In this document: positions 7,563 to 16,171 of the stretch, piece after piece
How the letters are laid out: every line of letters starts with the position of its first letter
Numbering within the stretch: position 1 is the stretch's first letter
Assembly: GCA_030601015.1 (NCBI GenBank)
Contig: JAUVUO010000003.1
Coordinates: 1-19,865, forward strand
Direction of reading: 5' to 3'
Length of the DNA stretch: 19,865 nucleotides
Source: Candidatus Omnitrophota bacterium
GTDB taxonomy: Bacteria; Omnitrophota; Gorgyraeia; Duberdicusellales; 4484-171
The notes under the pieces: model-generated
The model's input: only the letters and a program-made list of their open reading frames with translations
Told to the model about the DNA's origin: nothing
Databases searched by the model: none
Translations under genes and position numbers: made by a program

Positions 7563-9104
7563 ATGGTTAAAAAGAAATTATTAGAAAGAAGTATTGGCCA
7601 ATTGATTGATTTAGGAAAAAAGAAAGGGTTTCTTACTTATGATGAGATAAATCATTTTCTTTCCGAGGAAATATCTTCCGCCCAGTCTTTAGATACCATT
7701 TTTGAAAAATTAGAAAAAAGCGATATAACACTTTTAGAAGCAAAAGAAGTTTTGGAGTGGGAGAAAGACAAGAAAAAAGAAATATTGGTTTCTTCTCAGC
7801 CAATTGATGATCCGGTTAAAATGTATTTGAAGCAAATGGGTCAAATACCTTTGCTTACTCGAGAAGAAGAAATAAGATTAGCTAAAAAGATTGAAGACGC
7901 GGAAGTAATTTTGAGGGACGAAGTGTTCTCAACAGGGATATCTAAAGATATATTTCTTGATATTTCCAGACAAGTAATCAAAGAGGAATTGAATCCCGAT
8001 GATTTTGTAAAAGGCGAAGTGAAAAACAAAGAAAAAGAAGTTGAACGGATAAGAAAACTTTATTCTCAATTGGTAAGGATTAGAAGAATTGATAGCCAGA
8101 AAGAAGTTATGAAAAGATTTAATTTCACTATAGCTATCATTGAAAAAATAATTGCAAAGATTAAAGGGATGGTTCGGGATTCTGATAAGTTTGTTCGGAA
8201 AATTGATAAATTGAAAGGGAAATCAAAAGTGGCTGTAAAAGAAAAACGGATTTTAACAAGAGAAAAAAATAAATTAGTCAAAGCTCTTGGTTTTGGGAAG
8301 GTAGACACGAAAGACAAAATGAAGGCTCTTTTGGATAAATCTAAAACATATGATCAGGCTAAAAGAATGTTAGTAGAGGCGAATTTAAGATTGGTTGTAA
8401 GTATTGCAAAAAAATATGTGAATAGAGGCCTTTCTTTTTTGGATTTGATTCAGGAGGGCAATATTGGGCTTATTAAAGCGGTAGAGAAATTTGAGTATAA
8501 ACGGGGATATAAATTTTCAACTTACGCGACTTGGTGGATTAGACAGGCTATAACCAGGGCTATAGCTGATCAGGCAAGAACGATTAGGATACCGGTGCAT
8601 ATGACGGAAACTATAAATAAAATAATTAGGATTTCCAGGCTTTTTATTCAAGAAAAAGGGAAAGAACCAACTCCTGAAGAGTTATCTAAAGAATTAAAGT
8701 TGCCGGTTACTAAAATTAAAGATATACTTAAAGTGTCTCAGCAGCCAATATCAATACATACTCCTATTGGTGATGATGGAGATACTTCTTTTGGTGATTT
8801 TATAGAAGACAAAAAAGCAGTTTCTCCCGCTAATGCTACAGTCTTTTCCATGCTTAAAGAAGAGTTGGAACAAGCTATGGAAAGTTTGACAGATAGAGAA
8901 CGGAATATCCTTACTTTAAGGTTTGGGCTTGAAGACGGAAGTCCAAAAACTTTAGAAGAAGTTGGCACCATTTTTAAAGTTACCCGTGAGAGAATAAGGC
9001 AGATAGAAGCAAAAGCTTTGAAAAAATTAAGGCATCCCAGCCGTTCAAGGAGGCTTCAAACTTTTCTTGAGCTTACTTTATTTAGAGGTAAATTTCGTAG
9101 TTGA
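7563..9104 (+). CDS. rpoD: Primary RNA polymerase sigma factor RpoD (sigma-70/SigA)
   Basis: The housekeeping sigma factor, which directs RNA polymerase to -35/-10 promoters. The 513 residues show region 1.1 (about 8-65), region 1.2 ([18 protein letters not shown]), a spacer of about 150 residues rich in Lys/Glu (non-conserved region), region 2 ([17 protein letters not shown] to [15 protein letters not shown]), region 3 (about 345-430) and region 4 with the -35-binding helix-turn-helix ([20 protein letters not shown]). Complete region 1.1 and the canonical region 2.4 mark it as a group 1 factor. GAGG at 7553-7556 lies six bases before the ATG. It is likely co-transcribed with dnaG. Confidence 0.97.
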   Translation: MVKKKLLERSIGQLIDLGKKKGFLTYDEINHFLSEEISSAQSLDTIFEKLEKSDITLLEAKEVLEWEKDKKKEILVSSQPIDDPVKMYLKQMGQIPLLTREEEIRLAKKIEDAEVILRDEVFSTGISKDIFLDISRQVIKEELNPDDFVKGEVKNKEKEVERIRKLYSQLVRIRRIDSQKEVMKRFNFTIAIIEKIIAKIKGMVRDSDKFVRKIDKLKGKSKVAVKEKRILTREKNKLVKALGFGKVDTKDKMKALLDKSKTYDQAKRMLVEANLRLVVSIAKKYVNRGLSFLDLIQEGNIGLIKAVEKFEYKRGYKFSTYATWWIRQAITRAIADQARTIRIPVHMTETINKIIRISRLFIQEKGKEPTPEELSKELKLPVTKIKDILKVSQQPISIHTPIGDDGDTSFGDFIEDKKAVSPANATVFSMLKEELEQAMESLTDRERNILTLRFGLEDGSPKTLEEVGTIFKVTRERIRQIEAKALKKLRHPSRSRRLQTFLELTLFRGKFRS

Positions 9105-9220
9105 TTGAGATTTTTGTTTTGGTAAAATTAAAAAAAATTTACTGGACAGCAATTATTTAGATGGTTTTAATTTATTTTAAGGATTTGGCACACTATAGGA
9201 AGTGAATTTAAGGAGTACTT

Positions 9221-9505
9221 ATGCTTGATAAGCAAAATGTAGAGAATGTGTTCAATTTAGCCAGAATAGAAATTGAAGAAAATAAAAAAGAATTTTTTGC
9301 GGCTCAATTATCAAAAATTATTAATTTTATAGATAAATTGAAGGAGCTTGATGTGAAAGGCGTTGAACCTATGAGGGGGCTTCATATAAAAAAAAATATT
9401 TTCAGAAAAGATAAGGTTAAAGATTTTATTTATAAAGAAGATATTTTAAGGAATGCGCCATTAACACAAGACGGATATTTTAAAATACCTAAGGTTATTG
9501 ATTAA
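9221..9505 (+). CDS. gatC: Asp-tRNA(Asn)/Glu-tRNA(Gln) amidotransferase subunit C
   Basis: The small subunit of GatCAB, which wraps around the GatA-GatB interface and stabilises the enzyme that converts misacylated Glu-tRNA(Gln) and/or Asp-tRNA(Asn) to the correct amide. At 94 residues it has the usual length. The pattern of LARIEI near the N-terminus, then KIINFIDKLKELDVKGVEPM, and the closing DGYFKIPKVI block is characteristic. AAGGAG (9210-9215) sits five bases before the ATG. It heads a gatC-gatA-gatB run, the common order. The preceding 116 bases after rpoD hold no clear terminator. Confidence 0.94.
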   Translation: MLDKQNVENVFNLARIEIEENKKEFFAAQLSKIINFIDKLKELDVKGVEPMRGLHIKKNIFRKDKVKDFIYKEDILRNAPLTQDGYFKIPKVID

Positions 9506-9537
9506 CGTATTTTATGTGAAAAAAATTTAAGGTGGCT

Positions 9538-10959
9538 ATGATTGATATTATTTCGTTGACAGGATTAGATATTTCCGAAGGCATAAGCAAAGGTGGTTTT
9601 AAAGCAAATGAAATCTACTCCTTTTATTATAATAGAATAAAGAAGATAGGGAGTGACTTAAACTGTTTTGTGGATGTTTATGCTGAAGGTTTGACTTGTG
9701 AAGGCCGGTCTCCTTTGAAAGGTGTTCCCATAGCTATAAAAGATAATATATGCATAAAAGGAAAAAGAATTACCTGCGCGTCTAAGATTTTATCTTCTCA
9801 TATAGCAGTGTATGACGCGACAGTGGTTGAAAGATTAAAAAAATCGGGATTAGTTGTTGTAGGTACTACTAATATGGATGAATTCGCTTTTGGATCGTCA
9901 ACAGAAAATTCTTTTTATGGCCCGGCAAAAAATCCTTGGGATAAATCAAGAGTTGTAGGAGGATCAAGCGGAGGTTCTGCGGCGGCTGTCGCGGCTAGAA
10001 TAGTTCCTTTTGCTTTAGGCTCCGATACAGGGGGGTCAATTAGACAACCTTCATCTTTATGCGGTGTCGTAGGATTTAAACCAACTTATGGTAGAGTTTC
10101 CAGGTTTGGATTAATAGCTTTTAGTTCAAGTTTAGATCAGATTGGCCCAATAACTACAAATTTTACGGATTGCGCGAGTTTATTAAATATAATCTGCGGA
10201 TATGATGAGAATGATTCAACCTCAGTTTCATTAGAAGTTCCTGATTTTACTAAAAGCCTACAAGATAATATTGAAGGATTAAGAGTAGGTGTTCCTAAAG
10301 AATATTTTGGCGAAGGATTAGATCCGGAAGTTAGGGATGCTATAAATAAAGTTATAGAGGTATTAAAAAATAAAAAAGCCGAAATTGTAGAGATAAGCCT
10401 GCCTACTACTGATTATGCGGTTGCAGCTTATTATATTATTGCTTCTTCAGAGGCCAGTTCAAATTTGCAAAGATTTGATGGAATAAAATATGGAATACGC
10501 GCGAAATGTAACGGGTTGAAAGAGTTGTATGCTAAAACCAGAAAAGAAGGTTTTGGCGAGGAAACCCAAAGAAGAGTTTTGTTGGGTACTTATAGCTTAT
10601 CCAGCGGTTATTATGATGCTTATTATCTTAAAGCTTTGAAAGTTCGGAGATTGATAAAAAATGATTTTGATAGTGCATTTAAAAAAGTAGATGTAATACT
10701 TACTCCGACTTCACCGACAACTGCTTTTAAAATTGGAGAAAAAAGTGATCCTCTAAGTATGTATTTGTCAGATATATATACTATTTCTACAAATTTGGCA
10801 GGACTTCCAGCAGTTTCTTTTCCTTGCGGGTTTACCAAGGGAAATTTGCCTGTAGGGTGTCAAATAATTGGAAAAGAATTTGATGAATCTACTCTTGTAA
10901 GAGTAGGATATTCTTATCAGAGTGCTACTGATTTTCATAAAAAAATACCAAAAGAATGA
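9538..10959 (+). CDS. gatA: Glutamyl/aspartyl-tRNA amidotransferase subunit A
   Basis: The amidase-signature subunit, which hydrolyses glutamine and channels ammonia to GatB. The Ser-cisSer-Lys triad is intact: Lys in PIAIKDN, cis-Ser in VVGGSSGGS and nucleophilic Ser in [13 protein letters not shown] (K70, S145, S169 if numbered from the upstream GTG). Spacing matches characterised GatA enzymes. I place the start at ATG 9538 because AAGG at 9529-9532 is then well spaced; a GTG at 9532 would add two residues but would overlap that site. Full length (473 residues from the ATG) and flanked by gatC and gatB. Confidence 0.96.
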   Translation: MIDIISLTGLDISEGISKGGFKANEIYSFYYNRIKKIGSDLNCFVDVYAEGLTCEGRSPLKGVPIAIKDNICIKGKRITCASKILSSHIAVYDATVVERLKKSGLVVVGTTNMDEFAFGSSTENSFYGPAKNPWDKSRVVGGSSGGSAAAVAARIVPFALGSDTGGSIRQPSSLCGVVGFKPTYGRVSRFGLIAFSSSLDQIGPITTNFTDCASLLNIICGYDENDSTSVSLEVPDFTKSLQDNIEGLRVGVPKEYFGEGLDPEVRDAINKVIEVLKNKKAEIVEISLPTTDYAVAAYYIIASSEASSNLQRFDGIKYGIRAKCNGLKELYAKTRKEGFGEETQRRVLLGTYSLSSGYYDAYYLKALKVRRLIKNDFDSAFKKVDVILTPTSPTTAFKIGEKSDPLSMYLSDIYTISTNLAGLPAVSFPCGFTKGNLPVGCQIIGKEFDESTLVRVGYSYQSATDFHKKIPKE

Positions 10960-11005
10960 GGATTATTTGTCAAAGTTTATTTAATGCGTTATAGGGAAAT
11001 TTAAT

Positions 11006-12424
11006 ATGAATGATTTAGAAATAGTGATTGGCTTAGAAGTACATACTCAGGTTAAAACCGAATCTAAGATTTTTTGTGCTTGCTCTACTAAATTTGAAAG
11101 CCCGCCTAATACTAATATTTGTCCGGTGTGTTGCGGATACCCGGGGGTGTTGCCGGTTTTTAATGAAAAAGTTTTGAGTTTAGCTTTAAAAGTAAGCTGT
11201 GCGTTAAATTGCAATATTAACAAAGATATATATTTCGAACGAAAGAGTTATTTTTATCCTGATCTGCCGAAAAATTATCAAATTTCACAATATAAGATGC
11301 CTTTAGGAGAGAAAGGGTATTTAGAGATTTCTACAGGGCGGAAGATTATAATAAACCGGGTTCATATGGAAGAAGACGCGGGAAAACTAATACATAAGGA
11401 TAATTATTCGCTGGTTGATTTTAATAGGACAGGGACCCCTTTATTGGAAATAGTTTCAGACCCCGATATTCATAGCCCCCAAGAGGCTTATGATTATTTG
11501 AACAGTATGAAATTATTGCTGATTTATATTGGTGTTTCAGACTGTGATATGGAAAAAGGGTCGTTGAGGTGTGATGCTAATGTATCTTTACGAAAAAAAG
11601 GGGCAGCGAAATTGGGGATAAGGGTAGAATTGAAAAATATGAATACATTTAACGGTGTTCGAGCAGCTTTAGAATATGAAGTTAAAAGACAATCAAAAGT
11701 TATAAATAAAGGAGAAAATGTTGTTCAGGAAACCAGGTTATGGGATTTTCAAAAATTAAAAACAGTAGTTATGAGAACCAAATCGGATGCTCATGATTAT
11801 CGCTATTTTCCGGAACCGGATCTTTTGAATTTTTGCGTTTCCGACGAATTAATTGAAAGTGTAAAAAAATCGGTAGGGGAATTGCCGTTAGAGAAGAAAA
11901 GAAGGTTTATGAAGAATTATGATATTTTAGAAAAGGAAATAAATGTTTTAATCTCTTATCCTTGGTTATCTAAGTTTTTTGAAGAAATAATTTTATTCTA
12001 TCCTAAGGCTAAAGATGTATGTAATTGGCTTATCGGCCCATTTTTAGAGCAGGTCAATAATTTGGATAATGGATTTTCCGCGGTTAAAATATCAGCGGAA
12101 AATTTTTCGAAAATTGTGAAATTTTTTTCCGAAGGCAAATTGAATAATTTAGGAGCAAAAAAAGTTCTTGCTTTAGGTTTGACTACAAATGAAGATATTG
12201 ATTCCATTATAGAAAGGGAAAAACTTGTTCAGGTATCGGATCATGAAGAACTTTTGAAATTTGTTGAAGAGGTTATTTCTTCGAATCCTAAGGCTGTTCA
12301 GGAATATTTAGAAGGTAAACAGAAGTCAATAATGTTTCTTGTCGGGCAAGTAATGAAAAATACTAGGGGTAAAGCTAACCCGAAAGTAGCTAAAGATATT
12401 TTAGAGAGGAGGATTCAAATATGA
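11006..12424 (+). CDS. gatB: Asp-tRNA(Asn)/Glu-tRNA(Gln) amidotransferase subunit B
   Basis: The kinase/transamidase subunit: it phosphorylates the misacylated amino acid and transfers ammonia delivered from GatA. The 472 residues include the N-terminal IGLEVHTQ catalytic block (H13), a zinc-knuckle pattern (C24, C26, C39, C42), the RVHMEEDAGKL and DFNRTGTPLLEIVSDPD motifs, and a C-terminal YqeY-like tRNA-binding tail (about 325-472, ending in GKANPKVAKDIL). AGGGA at 10993-10997 is eight bases before the ATG. Its TGA overlaps the ATG of the following protease gene as ATGA, so the two are translationally coupled. Confidence 0.96.
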   Translation: MNDLEIVIGLEVHTQVKTESKIFCACSTKFESPPNTNICPVCCGYPGVLPVFNEKVLSLALKVSCALNCNINKDIYFERKSYFYPDLPKNYQISQYKMPLGEKGYLEISTGRKIIINRVHMEEDAGKLIHKDNYSLVDFNRTGTPLLEIVSDPDIHSPQEAYDYLNSMKLLLIYIGVSDCDMEKGSLRCDANVSLRKKGAAKLGIRVELKNMNTFNGVRAALEYEVKRQSKVINKGENVVQETRLWDFQKLKTVVMRTKSDAHDYRYFPEPDLLNFCVSDELIESVKKSVGELPLEKKRRFMKNYDILEKEINVLISYPWLSKFFEEIILFYPKAKDVCNWLIGPFLEQVNNLDNGFSAVKISAENFSKIVKFFSEGKLNNLGAKKVLALGLTTNEDIDSIIEREKLVQVSDHEELLKFVEEVISSNPKAVQEYLEGKQKSIMFLVGQVMKNTRGKANPKVAKDILERRIQI

Positions 12425-13641
12425 GAAAAAGATTCGTTATTTTTACAATGGTTTTAACAGTAATTGCCTTTTCCTTTGGAACAGGGTTTTCTTTTTGTAG
12501 GGATAAAGATGATTTTTATAAAGAGTTGGAAATTTTTGCTGAATGTTTAGCTATTATCGAAAAAAAATATGTTGAGGAGACCCCTGCCCAGGATTTAGTT
12601 TATGGCGCAATGCAGGGAACTTTGGCATCCTTAGATCCTTTTAGCCAATTTATGACACCTGAGAATTTTAAAAATTTGCTAGTTGAAACTGAAGGCAAAT
12701 TCGGCGGGTTGGGTATAGAAATAACGATGAGGCACAGCATCCTTACTATTATATCACCAATGGAAGATACCCCTGCATGGAGAGCGGGAATTAAAGCCGG
12801 AGATATTATTATTAAGATAGATGGAGAATTAACTAAAGGGATAACTTTAAATGAGGCTGTCAAAAAGATGAGGGGAGAACCGAAAACCAAAGTGACTTTG
12901 ACAATTTTTAGAGAAAAAGATAGGACAGTTAAAGATATAGAGATTGTAAGAGATATAATTAAAATTAAAGATATAAAAAGAGCTATTATTTTAGAAGATG
13001 AAGTTGGATATGTAAAAATAGGAGAATTTAGAGAGACGACTTCAAAGGATTTAGGCATCGCGTTAGCTAAAATTGATAAAGAAGGATTAAACGCCTTAAT
13101 TATCGATGTAAGAAATAATCCCGGAGGACTGCTTAGTTCAGCGATAGATGTATCGAGCAGATTTTTAGAGGACGGGGAAATAGTTGTATCTACTAATTCA
13201 AGAACTGAATCGGAGAGGGTATATAAATCTGTATGTTTGTCTGAAAAATATTTGGATATACCTATAGTTGTCTTAATTAATAAAGGGAGCGCTTCCGGAA
13301 GCGAAATTTTAGCCGCAGCTTTACGTGAGAATAATAGGGCAATTCTTTTAGGTGAAACCACATTTGGTAAAGGGTCCGTTCAGACAATAATACCTTTATC
13401 TGACGGCTCCGCTTTAAGATTGACTACATCAAAATATTATACTCCTAACGGGGGGAGTATTCATGAAAAAGGCATTGTCCCTGATATTGTCGTGGAAGAA
13501 GTTGGGACAGAAGAAGTTAAGGAAGATGTATTTAAAGAATTTAAAAACAATGGAGCTTTTGATTATAAAAAAGATTATCAGATTGTGAGAGCTTTTGATT
13601 TGATAAAAGGGCTTTTGGTTCTATCGCCGGCAAAAAAATAG
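12421..13641 (+). CDS. S41 family C-terminal processing peptidase (CtpA/Prc type)
   Basis: An exported serine protease that trims or degrades envelope proteins. The 406 residues comprise a signal peptide or N-terminal anchor (about 1-25, MRKRFVIFTMVLTVIAF), an S41 N-terminal helical region, a PDZ domain (about 92-175, with GGLGIEI and AGIKAGDIIIKIDG) and the catalytic core. The Ser/Lys dyad is S292 (in GSASGSE) and K317 (in TFGKGSVQ), 25 residues apart as in known CtpA/CtpB enzymes. A Cys follows the hydrophobic segment (C26), but no good lipobox is seen. The ATG overlaps the gatB stop (ATGA), an odd functional pairing that may reflect only operon packing. Confidence 0.93.
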   Translation: MRKRFVIFTMVLTVIAFSFGTGFSFCRDKDDFYKELEIFAECLAIIEKKYVEETPAQDLVYGAMQGTLASLDPFSQFMTPENFKNLLVETEGKFGGLGIEITMRHSILTIISPMEDTPAWRAGIKAGDIIIKIDGELTKGITLNEAVKKMRGEPKTKVTLTIFREKDRTVKDIEIVRDIIKIKDIKRAIILEDEVGYVKIGEFRETTSKDLGIALAKIDKEGLNALIIDVRNNPGGLLSSAIDVSSRFLEDGEIVVSTNSRTESERVYKSVCLSEKYLDIPIVVLINKGSASGSEILAAALRENNRAILLGETTFGKGSVQTIIPLSDGSALRLTTSKYYTPNGGSIHEKGIVPDIVVEEVGTEEVKEDVFKEFKNNGAFDYKKDYQIVRAFDLIKGLLVLSPAKK

Positions 13642-13737
13642 ATTTTCGTGACGGAGATAAAAAGTATAAAGGGTTGAGTTAAAAGCGGTATTAGTTTAGA
13701 AACAATTTTATTCCGTGAATTTCAATTAAAATTTTGT

Positions 13738-14730
13738 ATGTATACTCTGGGTATAGAAACCTCATGCGATGAGACTTCCTGCGCTATTACGAAAAATTGT
13801 AAAGTTGTTTCTAATATTACGATATCTTCCTTAAAAGAGCACAAAAAATATGGAGGCATTGTCCCAGAAATAGCCACAAGGGCTCATTTGCAAAATATCA
13901 ATATAGTTTTTAATCTTGCTTTAAAATCTGCGGATATAACAAAAGAAAAAATTGATTTGATATCAGTTACCAATAGTCCGGGTTTGATTGGTTCTTTGGT
14001 AGTAGGTGTTAATTTTGCTAAAGCTTTATCTTTGGCTTTAAAAAAACCTTTTATTGGGGTAAATCATTTACACTCGCATTTTTTTGCTCCTTATTTGGAT
14101 TATAAAAGGAAAATCAAATTTCCGTTTTTGTCGTTAGTCGTATCAGGAGGGCATACAGAAATTTATCTTGTGAAAAATTTTAATGATATAAAAATTTTAG
14201 GAAAAACCAGAGATGATGCTTGTGGTGAAGTGTTCGATAAAATAGCTAAAGCTTATCATTTAGGCTATCCCGGAGGCCCGGTTATTGATAAATTGTTTAA
14301 TGACGCTTATAAAAAAGAGTTTTCCTTTAAATGCGGTAAAATCGGCCTCGACTTAAGTTTTAGCGGGATAAAGACAGCGCTTATGTATAAAAAAATTCAA
14401 ATGGAAAAAAATGGCAGGTTTGACTTAAAAATGAAAACGAAATTGGTCTCATCTTTTCAATATGCGGCTTTGGAGACAATAGTTCTAACTACCCTGGAAG
14501 CTGTAAAAAAATTTAAAATATATAGAGTAGCTTGTGGTGGAGGCGTGTTAGCTAATAGATACTTAAGATGTAGACTGTTGGAGATAGAGAAGAAAACAGG
14601 AATTAGTTTTCTTATTTCCCCAAAAAAATATACAGGGGATAATGCCGCGATGGTTGCGGGATTAGGTTTTTACTTGTATAATAATCTGGGTATAAAGCAT
14701 AATTTAAAAATGAAACCGGAGGCAAATTAG
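13738..14730 (+). CDS. tsaD: tRNA N6-threonylcarbamoyladenosine transferase TsaD
   Basis: Transfers the threonylcarbamoyl group to A37 of ANN-decoding tRNAs, with partners TsaB/TsaE and TsaC that are not in this window. The 330 residues show the ASKHA-fold signatures: GIETSCDETSC at the N-terminus, metal-binding H110 and H114 in NHLHSHFFAPYL, VSGGHTE, DACGEVFDK, GGGVLANRYLR and the metal-binding Asp in YTGDNAAM. Length is typical. No good ribosome-binding site precedes the ATG, but the family N-terminus fixes the start here. The preceding 96-base gap has no clear promoter or terminator. Confidence 0.96.
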   Translation: MYTLGIETSCDETSCAITKNCKVVSNITISSLKEHKKYGGIVPEIATRAHLQNINIVFNLALKSADITKEKIDLISVTNSPGLIGSLVVGVNFAKALSLALKKPFIGVNHLHSHFFAPYLDYKRKIKFPFLSLVVSGGHTEIYLVKNFNDIKILGKTRDDACGEVFDKIAKAYHLGYPGGPVIDKLFNDAYKKEFSFKCGKIGLDLSFSGIKTALMYKKIQMEKNGRFDLKMKTKLVSSFQYAALETIVLTTLEAVKKFKIYRVACGGGVLANRYLRCRLLEIEKKTGISFLISPKKYTGDNAAMVAGLGFYLYNNLGIKHNLKMKPEAN

Positions 14731-14731
14731 T

Positions 14732-15157
14732 ATGATAGATTTAGTTACAACTATAAGTAGATTGTTTATTTCTATTTTATTGGGTAGTTTAATCGGCCTT
14801 GAGCGTGAGAGAAAAAGAGGCAGTGCCGGACTTAGGACTCATTTATTGGTTTGCATGGGATCGGCTCTAATAATGCTAACTTCGATTTATATGGCTGAAA
14901 TATATAAGGATATGGGGGGTATTGATCCGGGAAGGATAGCCGCCGGTGTGGTTACAGGTATTGGGTTTCTAGGAGCAGGAACTATTATAAGAAGCTCAGA
15001 AGGTATTAGAGGTTTAACTACCGCCGCAAGTATTTGGGTAAGCGCTGCTATTGGATTGGCTGTAGGGTGCGGATTTATTAGCGGAGCATTAATTGCTACT
15101 TTAATATCTTATTTGTCCCTTTCTTTTTTAAAAAGAATAGAAAAAGATTTGTTTTAA
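14732..15157 (+). CDS. MgtC/SapB-family membrane protein
   Basis: A 141-residue inner-membrane protein with about four transmembrane helices (roughly 5-23, 38-55, 66-85 and 98-130). Family motifs are GSLIGLERERKRGSAGLRTH, the GxGFLGAG block (VTGIGFLGAGTII) and GLTTAASIWVSAAIGLAVG. MgtC proteins are linked to magnesium limitation and to control of ATP synthase or membrane potential in some bacteria; the role here is not shown by sequence. It lacks the longer C-terminal soluble domain of Salmonella MgtC, as do many homologues. Its ribosome-binding site (GGAGG, 14718-14722) lies inside the end of tsaD and the genes are one base apart, so they are co-transcribed. Confidence 0.88.
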   Translation: MIDLVTTISRLFISILLGSLIGLERERKRGSAGLRTHLLVCMGSALIMLTSIYMAEIYKDMGGIDPGRIAAGVVTGIGFLGAGTIIRSSEGIRGLTTAASIWVSAAIGLAVGCGFISGALIATLISYLSLSFLKRIEKDLF

Positions 15158-15224
15158 TTTTTTAAAGAATATAGTTGGTTTTTTATAAAAAGGTTTTATC
15201 AAAAAACAGTGAAATATATTTTTC

Positions 15225-15252
15225 TTGTTATTTTTTGAGTAAATTTTATAAT
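15225..15252 (+). promoter_or_regulatory. Candidate promoter for the bactofilin gene
   Basis: TTGTTA (15225-15230), a 16-base spacer and a perfect TATAAT (15247-15252). Transcription would begin near 15259, leaving only about a dozen leader bases that consist almost wholly of the Shine-Dalgarno. That leader is very short, so the assignment is tentative. Confidence 0.35.
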
Positions 15253-15270
15253 ACATTAGGGGGTGAGATA

Positions 15271-15762
15271 ATGGTTAAAAGAAAGATTGATGAGAAAATA
15301 CTTGATGTAAATGCGGCGATGCAGGGAAGTTTGGTTTTTTCTGACCCGGTAAATTTGCGAATAAATGGAAAGTTCGAAGGGACATTAACAACAAAAGGAA
15401 ATTTGATTGTTGGACAGAGCGCGGAAATTAAAGCAGATATTGTAGCGGAGGTTTTAACTATTGCCGGTATTGTTCGGGGGAAAATTAGAGCAACTGAGAA
15501 TTTAATGCTTACATCTACGGCTCAAGTGTATGGCGATATTACAGTTCCAAAAATTGCGATAGAGGAAGGCGCAATTTTTGTCGGGAAGTGTAATATGCCG
15601 GAGGGAAAGATTTCGTTGGAAGAACTTTCAGAGTATTTGTCTATTGAAGAAAGTAAAATTACTGAATGGGTTGATAACGGTAAGATACCTGTAGAGAGAG
15701 AAGGAGATAAATTGCTCTTTGATTTTAAAGAAGTTGAGGAATGGATCGCAAGCAGGACATAA
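15271..15762 (+). CDS. Bactofilin fused to a C-terminal helix-turn-helix domain
   Basis: A 163-residue protein. Residues about 12-108 are a bactofilin (polymer-forming cytoskeletal) right-handed beta-helix, shown by short hydrophobic/glycine repeats such as LRINGKFEGTL, NLIVGQSAEIKADI, TIAGIVRGKI and AQVYGDI. Bactofilins self-assemble into filaments and act in cell shape and envelope placement. Residues 113-160 (from ISLEELSEYL to VEEWIAS) form an excisionase/MerR-like helix-turn-helix of the helix_turn_helix_17 kind, not part of ordinary bactofilins. The ATG at 15271 is chosen over an upstream in-frame TTG (15175) because AGGGGGTGAG lies directly before it and the bactofilin fold starts there. 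The next gene encodes a related helix-turn-helix. Confidence 0.85.
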   Translation: MVKRKIDEKILDVNAAMQGSLVFSDPVNLRINGKFEGTLTTKGNLIVGQSAEIKADIVAEVLTIAGIVRGKIRATENLMLTSTAQVYGDITVPKIAIEEGAIFVGKCNMPEGKISLEELSEYLSIEESKITEWVDNGKIPVEREGDKLLFDFKEVEEWIASRT

Positions 15763-15856
15763 GAAAATAGTTTTATAAAAGTTAGATTTTGTTTTGAAGG
15801 TGAGAGAGAGGATTAGACTTTTTTCATCCTTGGTTTAATTAGATAATTAATATATA

Positions 15857-16171
15857 ATGAAAGAAAAACTTATTGCTACAAGAGAAGTTTCGCAAATTTT
15901 AGGTATTTTAGAAAAAGAGGTCATAGATATGGCTGAAGCTAAACTTATTCCTCATTTTAAAGTAGCTGGAGAATTTTTGAGGTTTAAGAAAGAAGATGTA
16001 CTAAGAGTTAAACCGAAAATAAAGAAGATGTATAACCTGCCCGAAAAAAAAATCCGCTATATTGAAGAATTAAGAGAATTTATTTATTTTAATGATTTTT
16101 ACATTATTTCTATAACAATAATAGTTGTATTAATCTGGGTAATTCTTAAAGATTTTCTTGGTACTGTTTAG
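15857..16171 (+). CDS. Small protein: excisionase/MerR-like helix-turn-helix plus C-terminal membrane anchor
   Basis: A 104-residue protein I cannot name. Residues 3-52 are a DNA-binding-type helix-turn-helix (IATREVSQILGI, then IPHFKVAGEFLRF wing and KKEDVLRV), like the excisionase family. A basic linker and amphipathic helix follow (53-79), then one strongly hydrophobic segment (about 81-98, rich in Ile/Val) just before the end, so it should be tail-anchored in the membrane with the helix-turn-helix in the cytoplasm. Its domain aligns with the C-terminus of the bactofilin encoded just upstream. There is no Shine-Dalgarno before the ATG; in-frame stops upstream exclude an earlier start. The annotated start overlaps a TATAAT. 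Confidence 0.65.
   Translation: MKEKLIATREVSQILGILEKEVIDMAEAKLIPHFKVAGEFLRFKKEDVLRVKPKIKKMYNLPEKKIRYIEELREFIYFNDFYIISITIIVVLIWVILKDFLGTV

Noticed and set aside
9105..9220. tRNA, terminator or sigma-54 site between rpoD and gatC
   Set aside because: No cloverleaf or hairpin plus T-run; TGGCAC near 9186 lacks the matching -12 element.
12600..13361. Long minus-strand open frame (253 residues) within the protease gene
   Set aside because: It is the antisense shadow of the S41 protease, which has full catalytic motifs on the plus strand.
13642..13737. Promoter for tsaD from TTGAGT near 13674
   Set aside because: No -10 at acceptable spacing with a good match was found.
15175..15270. N-terminal extension of the bactofilin from TTG 15175
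   Set aside because: It crosses a TATAAT and the Shine-Dalgarno of the ATG at 15271, and its residues do not fit the bactofilin fold.
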